A stretch of 64,000 bases of DNA from Bimuria novae-zelandiae CBS 107.79 (GCA_010015655.1 ML976659.1:1548604-1612603), one strand, 5' to 3'; shown: positions 9,658 through 21,840, numbered from the stretch's first letter. Translations and numbers: made by a program. The notes: generated from the sequence alone by a model not told the origin.

Positions 9658-11729
9658 TTAATACACCAAGACTTCGCCGCTATGCCTAGTTTCGGTGGCA
9701 TAGTTTCGCTTCGATCCAGTGACCAACAGCTGCAACTTGCCCTTCTTCCCTGGCGCGTATTTGACCGTCGCACCTTGTTTTACAGCAAAAGGCTTGCCGG
9801 AAGGCTTACCATTGATGGCCCACATTGCCTCCAGTGTCACGCCAGGATCCCAACGCCCGACACTGGCTTGCACCTCCGCTCCCTTGTGCACAGCCTTCGC
9901 CTTGATTGCAGGTAACGCTTGGCGTGCGACAGCAGCCTGTCTACCACCCCGTTGGATCACTTCTTTCCATTGATTCCCTCGCGTCGATGGCGCTACCGCA
10001 CTTAGGGACAATGGTGACGTGCCATCCGGTGCATGATCCTTGATCCAACCATCCACCAGCTCAAGGTAATCCCAAATTTTTCGATCCTGGTAATTTCCTC
10101 CATGGGACTTCTCCGGCAGTATCGTGACGTTCGCCCAGCCTGCGCCACCGACCGCGTCCGTACGTTTGGCAAATTCCTGGACGCCTTCATTGAGGTAGTA
10201 GTCGTCCCAAGTGCCGACGTAGATGTAGATGCGGCCAGCCAACGCTGCACCCAGGTTGCGAGAGCCTTCCCAGTTGCTGGTAATGTAGTTGCTCAGGTCG
10301 AATGGCTTCCACAATTCGACTGCTTCAGGGTAAATCTCGCCGGTGACTTTGTCCCACGGCTCCAGCGGATAGTTGTTGTAGCCTTGAACGCCGAAAATCG
10401 CGTTCCAGATGTCCCATTGATTGAAGCTTCGACTGGCGGTACCAAATGTAAGCTCCCAGTGGTTCTCTTGCGCGACACTAGCGAGGATTACCTCAGTTCC
10501 GTTGCGATGAGTTCGGATAGAGGGAACGAAGCTGCCGTCCGTGCGTTGGTATGCATTGGCGCTGGTATATAGCTCAATATCTTGATGACGATGGAAATCG
10601 AGCGAGTCCGGGTACGACGAGAAGCAGACACCAAATAAGTCAGGCCTGTAGATGACATTGGCGATCGATTCCCAACCTCCCGTCGATCCACCCTCTTGGA
10701 CGCGAGCGTACGGTGCACGGATGGTGTGGAACAGTTTTTCAATGTGGGAAATTAGTTCGTCATTGATAGCGTCGCCGTACGGGCCGAGGTTCGCGGTATT
10801 GACCGCATACGAGTCATCGTAATATGGCGCTTCGTGGCGGAAGGTGACAAGAATCATTTTCGGCGCCGGTCGCGCTGCGGTGGTGTTCGTGGCTGGGATG
10901 GTGCCGCTGTTCCAGGCATCTGCGAACTTGGTATCAGAGGGATAGTCGAAGGCTCCCGAGTCCGCCGGCCAGTGTGGCCTTGTGAGTAGATTACCGGGTA
11001 GCGCGTGGCGGTGTCTTTGGCGTCGTACCCAGCAGGGAGGACAACGTTGGCACCAACATACATGTCGCGACCCCAGAAGGCGCTCAGCTTCTTGCTTCGG
11101 ATCTTGACATACTTCAGGAGTTCGGTGTCCTCGTAGTTGCCCTGGTTGCAACCGCCGATCTCCTTGCCGTTGAGCGGCTCAATAGCCGTCAGATTATTGA
11201 AGACAAGTGTTAGGGTCTGCTGGCCTCCGAGAACCTCGTATTCCGCCACGTCTGTGGTCAAGCTTCCGAAACCATTGACGTTGGGCGCGCCGTCACCGCA
11301 AGGAAACCGTACATTGACCACCGAGCCATCACTCCGCCTGACTTTCTCATACCTCGTGAGAAAGGCCTGAACAGAGTAGTTGCCAGATGGGACGTCATTG
11401 AGACTGACATTAGGCCACCCATATACTCCCGTCTCGGTGCTGAAATTGCTCCCCCCAGAAAGGTCAATTGCCTTCTTGGTGCTGACATCGAATACGTTCT
11501 TGCCGAAGATGTAATTTGGAGACGATGTAACATCGGTATCTTCCAGTGGATCGGTGTCATTTGGTGCGAACATCAAGACTAGACGGCCATCAGTCGGAGA
11601 CTTCAGGAGGCCGTTCGCGACCGAGATCTTGACATTGAGCTCATGGTGGGTGTTGTGCTCGGGATGAGACGAGGTAGGAACACCGAGCACGCCTGTGGCA
11701 ATGCCGAGTAAAAGAATAGCCTTAAGCAT
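9658..11729 (-). pseudogene. Secreted esterase (alpha/beta-hydrolase), frameshifted
   Basis: The ATG at 11729 opens a signal peptide (MLKAILLLGIATGVLG), a beta-rich N-terminal region, and GRDMYVGANVVLPAGYD leading to RYPVIYSQGH. There the frame breaks: GTGT at 10972-10975 looks like a 2-bp duplication. Past it the -1/+2 frame continues as WPADSGAFDYPSD and runs to a stop at 9658. Without the 2 bp, one frame of 689 residues would span the locus. The second half has the nucleophile elbow GGSTGGW (about residue 347), the acidic region YVGTWDD and a late His in KSHGGN, so a Ser-His-Asp hydrolase of the putative-esterase (PF00756-like) type is likely, acting outside the cell. No intron fits the break (no GT...AG), so recent inactivation or an assembly error are the options. 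Codons are otherwise clean, with no RIP stops. Confidence 0.75.
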
Positions 11730-11973
11730 ATTCCAAGCTGTTGGTTAAGACTCAGGAACCGGGTGAACATGCTGCAAGGGCGGGTCAATCTTTAACACGA
11801 CCGGATGATTAAGAAGCTAGTGACGTTGTGGACCGGAGTTACCGGTAGCTGAGATTAACGTGTCCGTGCGCGTGATGCACGCTCGGCCCGAAAACATGTC
11901 AAACTTCCACACCACACAACTCCACCAATATGGCTCCAATTACTCGGCCCCGCCAGCAAGTTTTCTTCCAAAA

Positions 11974-11992
11974 GGCCGTGCTTCGCACGGCC
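11974..11992. repeat. Perfect short hairpin at host/repeat boundary
   Basis: GGCCGTGC, a TTC loop, GCACGGCC: an 8-bp perfect GC-rich stem. It lies where unmutated host DNA upstream of the esterase gives way to RIPped DNA. A hairpin near a terminus is a feature of Helitron 3' ends, but the following CTAT does not match the CTRR consensus, so I make no family call. Confidence 0.5.
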
Positions 11993-12467
11993 CTATTAGC
12001 TTAATATTATTAGCTTAACAACATTTCTGCGCGCAACTGTTAGGATCCAGGATCCAACATGAGGATAACGAACCATTTTGTATCTAGTCACAGCGCGTAC
12101 ACGTGAGAGCACTCTTGTTCTCGCTACAGGGTTGGCGGCTAGAAGAGTCACGCGACTGTATATGCGTGGCTAATTCTTATATTATAGTATTAATTTAACT
12201 TTAAACTCGTTTTCTTCCACTAGTTAATAATAAAAGATAGTTTTAACTAGTGTTTTAGGGTCTTCAGGTTCTACTTAGTTAATATAAAATACTAGGTGTA
12301 TTTTAGTATTTAGTAGTATTTCTAAACTATAGTTAACTAGTAATATTTATTTAAAATCAAGAATAGTTTAACTTTAATATAATTTAGTTTCTTATACTTC
12401 TTCTTTTAGGTTTAAAGGATTTTTATATGTAAATATACTTTATCCCCCTTCTTTAGAGTAGGTGCCG

Positions 12468-12984
12468 TGTTACAATCACGAAGAATTACGGCGGCATAGC
12501 TATCGTGAATTACAGGTTAGCAAGGAACCACACAGGAAGGCTAATAGGACTTAGCACGCTAGTAGGCAGGGCTGGATTAGGTTAGTAGTTACGTAATTAG
12601 GATCCCGCTAAAAGAATAGAATCTTAAAAAAACACTAGCTTAGCAGGAAAACTAAAAGAAATCTTATTAAAAAATAAGTCTCTTAGAAGACTAAAGGGAT
12701 TCTAGAATATTAAGGAATAAGATAACTAGTATATAGTCTAAGGCACTCTCTATACTTTTTCTACTCTTTATAGTTAACTTAATATACTATAAGTATATCT
12801 TTTATAATAGATTAGTAAATCTCTTAGTTAGTTATTCTATAGTTTATTATAGAATTAAATTATTCTTAAACCTACCTTATAGCTATTATTAGCTCTTAAC
12901 TACTAAATATCTATAAGGCGCTCTACCCTTACCCTATCCTCCCCTAACCCTGAATAGGCTTAGGTACGTAGAACCCTTGTAACA
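12468..12984 (+). repeat. Solo LTR of the chromo-gypsy family, with target duplication
   Basis: It starts TGTTACAATCACG and ends CCCTTGTAACA (inverted TGTTACAA/TTGTAACA termini) and is flanked by the perfect 5-bp duplication TGCCG (12463-12467, 12985-12989). From about 12700 on it matches the 3' LTR at 40325-40821 and, inverted, 31120-31618. No internal sequence remains, so it is a solo LTR left by recombination. RIP is moderate. Confidence 0.88.
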
Positions 12985-13195
12985 TGCCGTTTTTTTTATA
13001 GTTAGTATAGGAAATATTTTATTATTAAGCTTTTTAAAGGATTTCTTAGAGTTATTTGTGTAATTTTTTTTTTAGAGTTTTTACTATGTTAATCGCTTCT
13101 TTTATCTTAATTACTATAGAAAATGCTTAATTAAATAGACATAGACATCTATTATGGTTTACATAAAATAGTATGTATCCTATTACTACTAATAC

Positions 13196-13375
13196 TGTAA
13201 GCAGGTGGGTGGTATGTGTGAAGGTAGTATATTGTGTGTGTAATTGTCTGAGTTGCTCTGTGTGTTGTTCTGTGTTGTGTTGTGTGTACATGGAGTGATC
13301 AGAGGCTCGTATATAGAGATAGAGCTGACTCATGAGACTAGTGTCGTCATGTGACATATCTCTGGGCTGCTTACA
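13196..13375 (+). repeat. Short, unmutated solo LTR (180 bp)
   Basis: Termini TGTAAGCAG and CTGCTTACA are a perfect 9-bp inverted pair, flanked by the 5-bp duplication AATAC (13191-13195 and 13376-13380). The inside is rich in TGTG and unlike the surrounding RIPped DNA, so it inserted late or is too short to be a RIP target. It may belong to a small-LTR (TRIM-like) family. Orientation not certain. Confidence 0.75.
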
Positions 13376-13599
13376 AATACCTTATTAATATATACTAATT
13401 ATGCTATAGATAATAGAAAAATCTAATTATTTTTTTTGTTATTATAGTAGATACGTAGGTACGTTTAATTATTTAATTCGTATATTCTGTTTATGCGTCC
13501 GTTTATTAATAATGGGCTAATAATAGTTTTCGCTTCATTTTAATAGGTATTATAAGTATTATGTAATAATTTAAGGTAAAGAGCTTATTTTTATTACTA

Positions 13600-15480
13600 A
13601 TAATTATCTTTAGTATGCCATATTACGACTCTGGAAACCTTAAAAATTAGGTTACTAGACAAAGACGCTAATAGAATAGTGGCTATTAAGAAGGCTAAAT
13701 AAAGGGAATATAAGGAAGCGCAAGATAGCTTAAGTTAGTAATTATATAAGAAAATCTTATATAAGTGTTACGAGAGCAACTAGTATAGGTGTCTTAGCTA
13801 AGATAGCTAAATTAATAATACTACGTTTAATATCTACATGTAGGTATAGGATATTAAATAAGGAGAAAAGGTCTTCTCCCCCTATCTAGTAAAGATCTAT
13901 TTATCTCGCTTACTCTAGGTGCTAATACCTAGATGGCTAGCGTCGTGTCTAACTAATTAGAAGTAAGCTTTGGGCTTAGGCTATTATATCTTTAGCTCCT
14001 AAAGTATAAGTTCGGAGGCAGAAGTCTATATATTAATATACTATTATTAATAGTACGTCTAAATTATTAGATTACTTAAAAAGTTATTATAATAGTAGGT
14101 CCCTTTTCTCTTATAGTCTAAGCTTACGAGGATCTATATAAGTATTTAGTTTATTATTATTTTAGGTAGTTTGTTAGTCTATTTATTTAGGTCATTTACG
14201 TTTAAATAGTACTAATAGTACTTTTTTATAATAGTAGAGTTAGCGAACTCCGTTATTAATTCCTATAATAGATTATTATATTTAGTTTATTTAATTACGT
14301 ATTCGTGTTTTTTCTTTCATTAGTTAAAGCGGAGATTAACTATCCTTTTAATAAAATATTCTAGCTCTATATTAATTATAATTAGTTTAGGTAGCTCTAT
14401 TTACTATTCTAGTAGATAGGAATTATTTAGCTCCGCTAGCTAAAGTAAGTTTATATAGAATATAAGGTATATCTTTATTAAATTAGGTAGCTCTAGCCTA
14501 TAGACGTGTATAGAGATTACTATACTAATTCTATACGGGCTAACGTTCTTTTAGTCTAGCTTCTTAGACTATCGCTAGGTCCTTAGGTTCCTCGCGTCTA
14601 GCTATACGTAATTATTTATTTCATAGGTAAGTGCTAGCTATTTTGTATAATTTACATACTCTTAGTGTTACGCTTATACCTAAGTTAGTTTTTTATAAAT
14701 AAGTTTTATTATGTCCTTTATCTTCTTTATTATATAATTAGCTATAACTATGTTAAGTCTTTGTTTATAGCCTCTCTAGGCTTCTTTACTAGGTGGCCTA
14801 AATCCTATGCAAGGATTCTAGCTATAGTAAATTAAAAAGGGCAACGCTTATGTTAACTTTAAAACTATATTATTAGCTTTATATTATACTATATATAATT
14901 ATTATACCTAGTTATTTTAAGCGTAGTTTATATACGCTTATAGCACTTTTTCTATAGCTACGTTAGCGTTCTCTATTTACCTATTTATCTCTAGATAATA
15001 TGCTAAAGATAGTAGTACTATATTTTTAGCTAGCTATAAAGTTTAGTCTAGAACGCTAATATAAATTAGGTATCTTAATTAGATAATATTATTATAAGAA
15101 GGCTATAATTAGTCCATATATATTATAGGAAGAGCTACGCGGTCTTTTGTATAGTAATATTTCTCTATAGTATTATATATTAATATTTAATTAGCCTATT
15201 AATTACTACTATAATATTTTTGTGTCCTTTTAAATCTAATAAGTCTATTATAAAGTCTATTAAGATATGCTGCTATCGTTGTTCTGCGATAGATAAAGGC
15301 TTTAGGAGACTATACTATTTATCTTTAGATAACTTTACTTTGCGATAGGTGTGGAATCAGGCCATAGTAAATACGTAGTTTTACTTAAGGTAATTAGCTT
15401 ATAAATAATAGTATTAAGTAGATTAAGAAAGTAGCTTTATATATAGTTAACTTGTAAGGATATTAAGCCTAAAGATGTGA
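13600..15480 (-). pseudogene. RIPped chromo-gypsy retrotransposon, integrase to chromodomain
   Basis: Minus-strand translation reads an integrase C-terminal region: AYYLEINR..ENANVAIEKVL at about 15000, GYKQRLNIVIANYIIKKIKD near 14750, LDARNLRT with KKLD and PYRI near 14600, then a chromodomain-like YFIKRIVNS near 14350. These follow the gypsy order integrase core, GPY/F-like module, chromodomain. Stops are dense. No reverse transcriptase is recognisable upstream, so the element is truncated or too decayed. A plus-strand reading at 13620-14090, antisense to pol, is also relatively stop-poor (see findings). Confidence 0.65.
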
Positions 15481-15565
15481 GCTAATATTAAAATTTATTA
15501 AGATTTAATATAATACGTGGCGGGGTATTAGACCTTATCTATACGCCTAAGCTTAGATTTCTAGC

Positions 15566-15834
15566 TTAGTTACGAATTACGTGATAAGTTACGCGTCCTA
15601 GAAATATTAGAAGTCCTAGAACTATCATGGCATTTAGGACCTTAGGACAAACTAGGACTTTAGGACCTTAGGACAAACTAGGACTTTAGGATCTATAGGA
15701 CGGGACTTATATATAGAAACGTTAAAGATAGACCTTCTATCTTTATATTTAGCCTTGTTTATTAATCTATTATTTAAATTATACTTAGATAATTTTAATT
15801 CGTTTATAATCGTATATTACTTTTAATACTAACA
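15566..15834 (+). repeat. Probable gypsy LTR with internal 26-bp tandem repeat
   Basis: The stretch begins near TTACGAATTACGTG, ends in ACTAACA directly before a gag-like reading, and contains two identical 26-bp units starting TTTAGGACCTTAGG (15633-15658, 15659-15684) plus a partial third. Placement of the left end is uncertain and no second LTR was found. Confidence 0.4.
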
Positions 15835-16887
15835 TCCTATTAATATGCACGAGCTATTAATAAATCCTTTCTTACCTTACTAGTACTCTTACCCAAGAAC
15901 TAACCTTAGCCCTATAGGGACCAGGTACCTTTTAGGGACTTAACACTAGTTATGCTAATATAATCTAATGGATTAATAAATAACTAGCTAAGCTAATAAC
16001 TTACGTCCTAACTATTATAATTACGAGAAGGATATCTTTTAAGATACTTAAAATTTATAAAGAAAATTTGGTAGGACGTAACGCATTCCTTATAAATATA
16101 GAACTCTATTACTAATATAATAAAGATGTCTTTAAAACTAAGTAATCCAAGATATTTATTATTAGAATATATATAAAGGACAAGATAGCGAAGTAGCTCT
16201 AATCCGTTATGAAGAATTATTTAAAAAATAAAGATAATGTTATAGAATGCGGTAATAAGACTAAGAAAGTGTTTAAAGATCAGGTATCGTTTAAGGAACA
16301 GATCTATATTATATTTAAGGAAGTAGGCAAAGAATAACAGTCTAAAGGTACGATATAGAGGCTTAAATAAACTAAAAAAAGCTCTACTCTAGGTACCTTA
16401 CTATAATATGCTAAAGAAAAGTGTTAAGAATAAGTTTACATATTATTATAAAGTGAATAACCTAGAGAAACTTATAAAACTAGTCATATAAATTAATAAT
16501 TAACTTTATAAACAATAGCTAAAAAAAATAGAAATGTTGTTAAATATAACCTAATGTTAAAAAAGTTAAAAACTATAAAAAGACTATAATAGAAATATCG
16601 TAATATCTAATAAAGCCGAAGAATAGAGACCTAGAAAGTAGTAAAAAGGCTATAGTAATAGACTATCTAACTAAGAATAAAAATAATACTTTAACAAAAA
16701 AAGCGTGCTTAGGATATAGAAAAGAGGACTACTTATTAAGAGTTTATATAAAGAATAATAAGGGATAAAGTAAGAGAGCTTAGATTATATAAGTAGCAAT
16801 AGCTACACTATAAGTACTAACGCGTATACTACTAAGGATTAATAAGGATAAAATCTCTAATATAAAACTAGAAGTTCTAAAGATAAA
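15835..16887 (+). pseudogene. RIPped gypsy gag
   Basis: Plus-strand reading with stops: MHELLINPFLPY at the start, FKEQIYIIFKEVGKE near 16290-16330, and a late LIKLVI-INN-LYK block around 16460-16520. This matches the end of retrotransposon gag domains (LIELAIKIDNRLYER type). It follows the probable LTR directly and is cut by another LTR at 16888. No protease or polymerase follows in this element. Confidence 0.55.
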
Positions 16888-17273
16888 TGTTACGAACCAA
16901 CAGCAAGATGGCGAGGAATGGGCGCTTATAAGGACAGACGGCCAAGGAACGGGTTAATAAGTACGCTAAGGAGCTAGCCTTAGGGGTTACATAACTACTT
17001 AGTTAATTAGTAGTACTAAGTAACTAAGGAAGTAAGGTATATATATATATATAAGATAGTTTCTTTTATACGCTTCTTATAGTTAACTTATATATTTTCT
17101 ATACCAGTACGTTCTTCTATATAGACTAATAGTTATCTTATTTATTATGAGATTAAATTATCTAGCCTCGCGCTAAGTATCGCATTAACTTATACTACTA
17201 AATAATTTATAAAGTACTATAATACCTTACTGCCTTAATCTAGATTAGAACAAGGTATGAGAGCCTTATAACA
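16888..17273 (+). repeat. LTR (probably 5' LTR of the gypsy at 17274)
   Basis: Bounded by TGTTACGAACC and GAGAGCCTTATAACA. Its right ~230 bp are the inverted counterpart of the solo LTR at 33254-33703 (shared TGTTATAAGGCTCTCA... when reversed), but the other half differs. No matching 5-bp flanks are visible, which fits one LTR of a larger, broken element. A gag reading begins about 100 bp to the right, so plus orientation is preferred. Confidence 0.6.
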
Positions 17274-19430
17274 CTTTAACTACCCTATAGTATAATAATA
17301 GGACCTGGCTCGACAACCTCCGCAGTCCTAGATAATAGAGAAAAAACACTAGGAGAACTAATTACTAAATAAGTAGCATAAATAGCTTAGCTTTAAGAAA
17401 TTATTAACGAGATAAGCGAAAAAATAAGTAAATAAAAAAATATAAAATATTAACTAAAGGTTTTTAAGCTTAAAACCTATACTAGTAAGGGTCACCCAGG
17501 AATGTTCCTAACTTAAATAAAACTATTTATTCGCTATAACCTAATGTGGTTTAAAATAGAATAAGATAAGATTTTAGTTACCTGTATAAATATGCAGGAT
17601 AAGGGAGCTATATAGGCTAGATTAATAATTAATAATTTCTTTAAGAATAGCAAGCTTAAGAATTGTAATTTAAACGCTACTAAAGACGCCTTTAAGGACT
17701 AGGAGTCTTTTTATAAAGCTATAAAAAATATTTAGTATAATTAATAAAAGATATTAGGCTAAAATACGCCTCTAACGCCTACGTTAAAAAAAATTAGTAG
17801 TACTCTATACTTTAGAGTTTAAATAGATTATGGCGAAACTTAATGAATAGGGAGAAGTCCTACTTATAATTACTTATTATAATAGGCTAAAGGAAATAGT
17901 TAAGGACAAACTAGTCTACTAAGGAAAAGTAGATAATTTAAAAGAGCTTATAAATAACGTTATTAAAATAGATAATTACTTATATAAGTAAAAGATAGAA
18001 AAGCAGCACGGCACCTAACTACTTTTTAGAAAAAGAACTAGTATCTAACCTTTAGGAAGAGACAGGGACGGAGATATTATTATAGCTAATAAAGTCTAAT
18101 AGTATAGAAGAAAAAATAGTAAAGAAAAGCAGCTATATAAGCTAAAAAAGGGCTACTAGGGTAAGAATAGTATCTTATAGGAAAAGTAAGAATAAAGGTT
18201 TAAGAATAAAGCTTGTCTCTAATATAATAAATAAGGCTACTTCGCTAATGACTGCGAAGGTTAAGAGACTAAGATTAATACTACTAACCTCCTATAAGTA
18301 GCTATAGCCACCCTCACACTAGTAGAAGCTGATGAGGTAGATTTTACGCAGGAGATCCCCAAACCAGTAGAATAAAAGGAGGAGCGAAAGACCCTCCACG
18401 AATACTAAATATTTTAATAACTAGTAGATAATATCTATTAGATATATAATAGCATACTACACCACTTGTCTTAGTGCAAGATAAAGGTGACCGTCTAAGG
18501 ACTACACGCATAGGACGCCTATTAGCTTGCTAAAAAGGCACAAGGGCCCCTAAAACATTACCTACGCCAGATTACGATACTAGAATAATATAAACACGCC
18601 ACGTGGTGGCAATGCACGCGAAAAGGATACTAATAGTATTTTAAGGTCTAAGTTAAGGCTACTTATATTCCTAGAATATTAGACTATTACTAATTAAAAA
18701 AAAGCTAGTGCAACGTATCTAATAACTATTATAAACACTTTTTAGTTTATTAAGCTAAATACTATAAGTAGAATAATTAGCACTCATATTTTAATATTAC
18801 TTATAAGCTATATAAGTAATAAAAGTTTAAGACAGGCTAGTTCCCTTAGGGTTTAGACCCCCGCGACACTAATATAATAATAGGGAGTATATAGCTAGGG
18901 AGAAACGCGGATTATATATTAATTAAATAAGACTAGTGTAACCTATAGTGCTTTACATACTTAAGCTTATAGAAAGAGGTAGCTTCTTTTAATAGCTATC
19001 TAGAATATAATATATTAGTCTAGAATAAGTGCCTTACTCTAAATTGCCCACAACATGGAATACTAGGAGTATACAAGTCTAATAAGATTAAAGAGACCTA
19101 TGTACTATATTAATAGTAATATAAATAGTATAAAATTAAGGAGAACCTTAAAACTAGACTAACTTAAGAATTAAATCTAAGAGGTAGAGGCCTTATAAGA
19201 GATCTAAAACGAGTCTAAGGACTTAAAAAACTAGATTATTACTAGGCACTAAGCCACACTAGTAATAATATAATTATTATAGCTTATTAAGTAGACACCT
19301 GCTAGGTTAGGAAATACTTAATTAAAAATATTATAGTGCACGGGCATCGTGTTATAGTACTTATTAACCTAGGGGCAAACACGTGTCTAATTACCCTACA
19401 GCTATTAGTAGCTATAAGGACCCCTTCCTA
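17274..19430 (+). pseudogene. RIPped gypsy gag and protease
   Basis: Plus-strand reading with stops: gag (KGHPGMFLT, LFIRYNLMWFKIE near 17490-17560; KAIKNI near 17720), a zinc-knuckle relic at about 18213 (C-x2-Y-x4-Y-x4-C, where Cys and His are changed to Tyr by TGT/CAC-to-TAT/TAC changes), and a retropepsin-like motif VIVLINLGANTCLIT near 19350 (Asp-Ser of the usual DSGA now Asn-Leu). The element is then interrupted by pogo-type sequence; no reverse transcriptase follows. Confidence 0.65.
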
Positions 19431-19559
19431 CTATAATTACTTTCTTTTATATAATTTCTATTACATAGCGGCCTTGTTAGTAGCTTAAAGCTAAGTAATT
19501 TGCTTTTACGCTAATACTAGCTTATACGCTACTACTACTACGCCTTTTATTATCTTTTT

Positions 19560-20890
19560 AAAGGCCTTAATTAGGCTTATTAGGGAACTATCTAGGTTCC
19601 TTTAAATTCTCTCTTTTACTAGCGTTAATTATAACTTAAATTTTAGGGTGTTACTAGGCGTCTGTAACTGCTATACGCTATTATTAGCTACTAGTAGTAG
19701 TAGTATACGTAGGTAAACGTTAAGCTTTAATATTACTACTTTTAAAATAAAAGAAACGAGACTAGCACCTTAAAAGCTTTCTTAAATATTACTTTAAGTA
19801 ATTATAGCCTTAAAAGTAGTAATAAAGTAAGGTAGAAACTTAATTTTAGTAATAAACATAATATAATTACGTATTAGATTCTTAGCGTGGCGTCTATACG
19901 CCTCCTTTAGCAGCGAGAAATACCCTATATCTAGTAGCTATAAGAGGAACGACGAATATAGAGGCATATAAAGAGTAATAATTTTATTATTCTTATAGTA
20001 TTACTAAAATATAAGTATGTTATAGCTCTCGTAGCTATTAATAATAAGTAGTTAATAACTACTAATAGTACGCTCTTTTATATACGCGTTAAAGTGTTTT
20101 AGCTACTATAAAATAAGCTTATTCATTTTCTAGCTGCTCTTAAAGACTATAATAACCTAATTATAAGGTAGATCGTTCTCTTTATACTAGATAAAGAGGT
20201 AGTGCTTGCCCTAAAAGATAAGAAAGGGTGGAATTAACCAGCCTATTGCATTAATACCCTAAATAGCTATAGTCTACTTCTAAATACCCTAATACACGCT
20301 CTTTAGCCTGCCTTAATACTTAGAGCTTATAATAATTACTTTTATTAATATTATACCTATTATAAGCCTAGTCTTATTAAAGCTATAGGTATCTTTATTT
20401 AGGATACTATACTTGACTTTAGTATTCTTTATAAACTAGAACTAGCCCTATATAATCTTAGGATTTTTACAGAGGGCTCCCTTATAGTTATACTTTTAAT
20501 TAAACTTTACTTAGAGCTTTAGCTAGCGCTTTATAAAATTTATAATTTAGTTTTAACTAATAGACTTGCGAGGCCGCTTAGCTAATAAAGAATTAGCTAT
20601 ATCTATAATAGTAATAAGCTAGGACGGAAATCCTCATACGTTTAAGTTAAGTATATACTAAATAATTACCTACTCCTTTATTAGAAAAAGATTTATAAAG
20701 TTAAGTATATAGTTAGGTTAAAAGGTTACTCTAGCGTGTTTTTATCTTAGTATACTTTTAGTAACGCTATAAACTACTATAGTACGTAGAATTAAGAGTA
20801 GCGCGTCTCCTTTAATAGCTTAAACTATAAGCTATAATTAGGCTTCTTTTAATTTTAGTAGCTAGTTAGGTGGTTAAGACATCGCGTTAT
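19560..20890 (-). pseudogene. RIPped Fot1/pogo-type transposase, minus strand
   Basis: Reading 20890 down to 19560: a decayed DNA-binding region, then YSFNKTRLIIGII (near 20380; DETG changed to NKTR), INAIGWLIPPFLIF (near 20250), LLIINSYES (near 20050) and LYMPLYSSFLLQLLDIGYFS (near 19960-19880). These are the successive DDE blocks of Fot1/pogo transposases; the first and second Asp are Asn. Clean TIRs were not found on the left; a GC-rich end-like segment lies at 20925-20975. Confidence 0.75.
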
Positions 20891-20975
20891 ACTATAGGTA
20901 ATAGAATGTTTTAATAGGGCCTTGGCATTTCCGGCCATTTACTTGTGTCGGCCACTCGCTTGTGGAGTTCGTTAA

Positions 20976-21840
20976 GCATTTTAATGCGTTTATAAAGTAC
21001 TATATATAGGGCACACATAGGATACTTATTATAAATAGCTATAAGAGCTATAGCTCTATTACTTTTAAGTAGTATTATAAAAATAATAAAATTATTTATT
21101 TTTATATACCGCTACACTTAACGCATATCTTATAGCTACTAAATATGAAATATTTTTTACTACTAAAGAAGGCGTACTCACGCTAAGTTAAGTAGCTAAT
21201 ATAAAATTATATTAACTATATTACTAAAACTAAGTTCCTATTTGCGTTTATTTACACGTTTAACGTATTAAGTAATAAAAATTAAATTGAGAAAAGCTTT
21301 CGCGACGCTAGTTTAGTACATTTAAACTATAATTAGTATTACACAAATTAAGTATATAATTAAAGACCATACTAACCTTTTTAATTAAATATATCTTTTA
21401 GTAGTTTTAAATACCGAGTAATACTTATAAAATTAGGGAGTAATCTATCCTAGTATGAAAGAAGTGTTTTAATACTATCTTAAGCTTCTTAATATTAAAG
21501 AAAATATTATTATTATTTATAAAAGACGCGTAAAAGACGGCGCATAAAGTTAAGCTAATAAAGACCTAAATTAAGAGCTTAAAGAGGTAAATATAGCTTA
21601 CATAAAGCGGAAATTACGTAAAAGGATACGTACACAGGCTAAAGGAACACTCCTTACTATAAAAAAAACTATACCTAGTAGCTATAAAAGAGCGTCCTAT
21701 AAAGTGGCAGCGCTTATAAATAAGTAGGTTATTTTTAGACAGCGTTAATAGTAATAGTAATAATTAAGAAGTATAAGTTAGTATTACTAAGAAAAAGCGT
21801 ATAGCTCGCTTGGGTCCGCAGGTCGCTTATGGGATACGTT
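20976..21840 (+). pseudogene. C-terminal half of a second Fot1/pogo transposase, plus strand
   Basis: The plus strand reads VKHFNAFIKYYI, GTHRILIINSYKS, IPLHLTHILQLLNMKYFLLL and KKAYSR (20976-21190), then a decayed FR-A-L-V block and a basic tail ending ALINK near 21725. It starts at the second Asp block, so its N-terminal half is missing. A GC-rich segment at 21811-21836 (CGCTTGGGTCCGCAGGTCGC) may be its right terminal repeat. It lies tail-out against the minus-strand copy at 19560-20890. Confidence 0.65.

Noticed and set aside
10033..10572. Plus-strand 179-codon open frame
   Set aside because: Antisense shadow of the esterase, whose strand has a signal peptide and catalytic motifs.
11974..12010. 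Helitron 3' end
   Set aside because: A hairpin is present but the expected CTRR terminus and A|T insertion site are not, and no Rep/helicase of Helitron type is seen.
13127..13357. Minus-strand 76-codon open frame rich in His/Thr/Tyr
   Set aside because: It is translation of the TG-rich short solo LTR and its flank.
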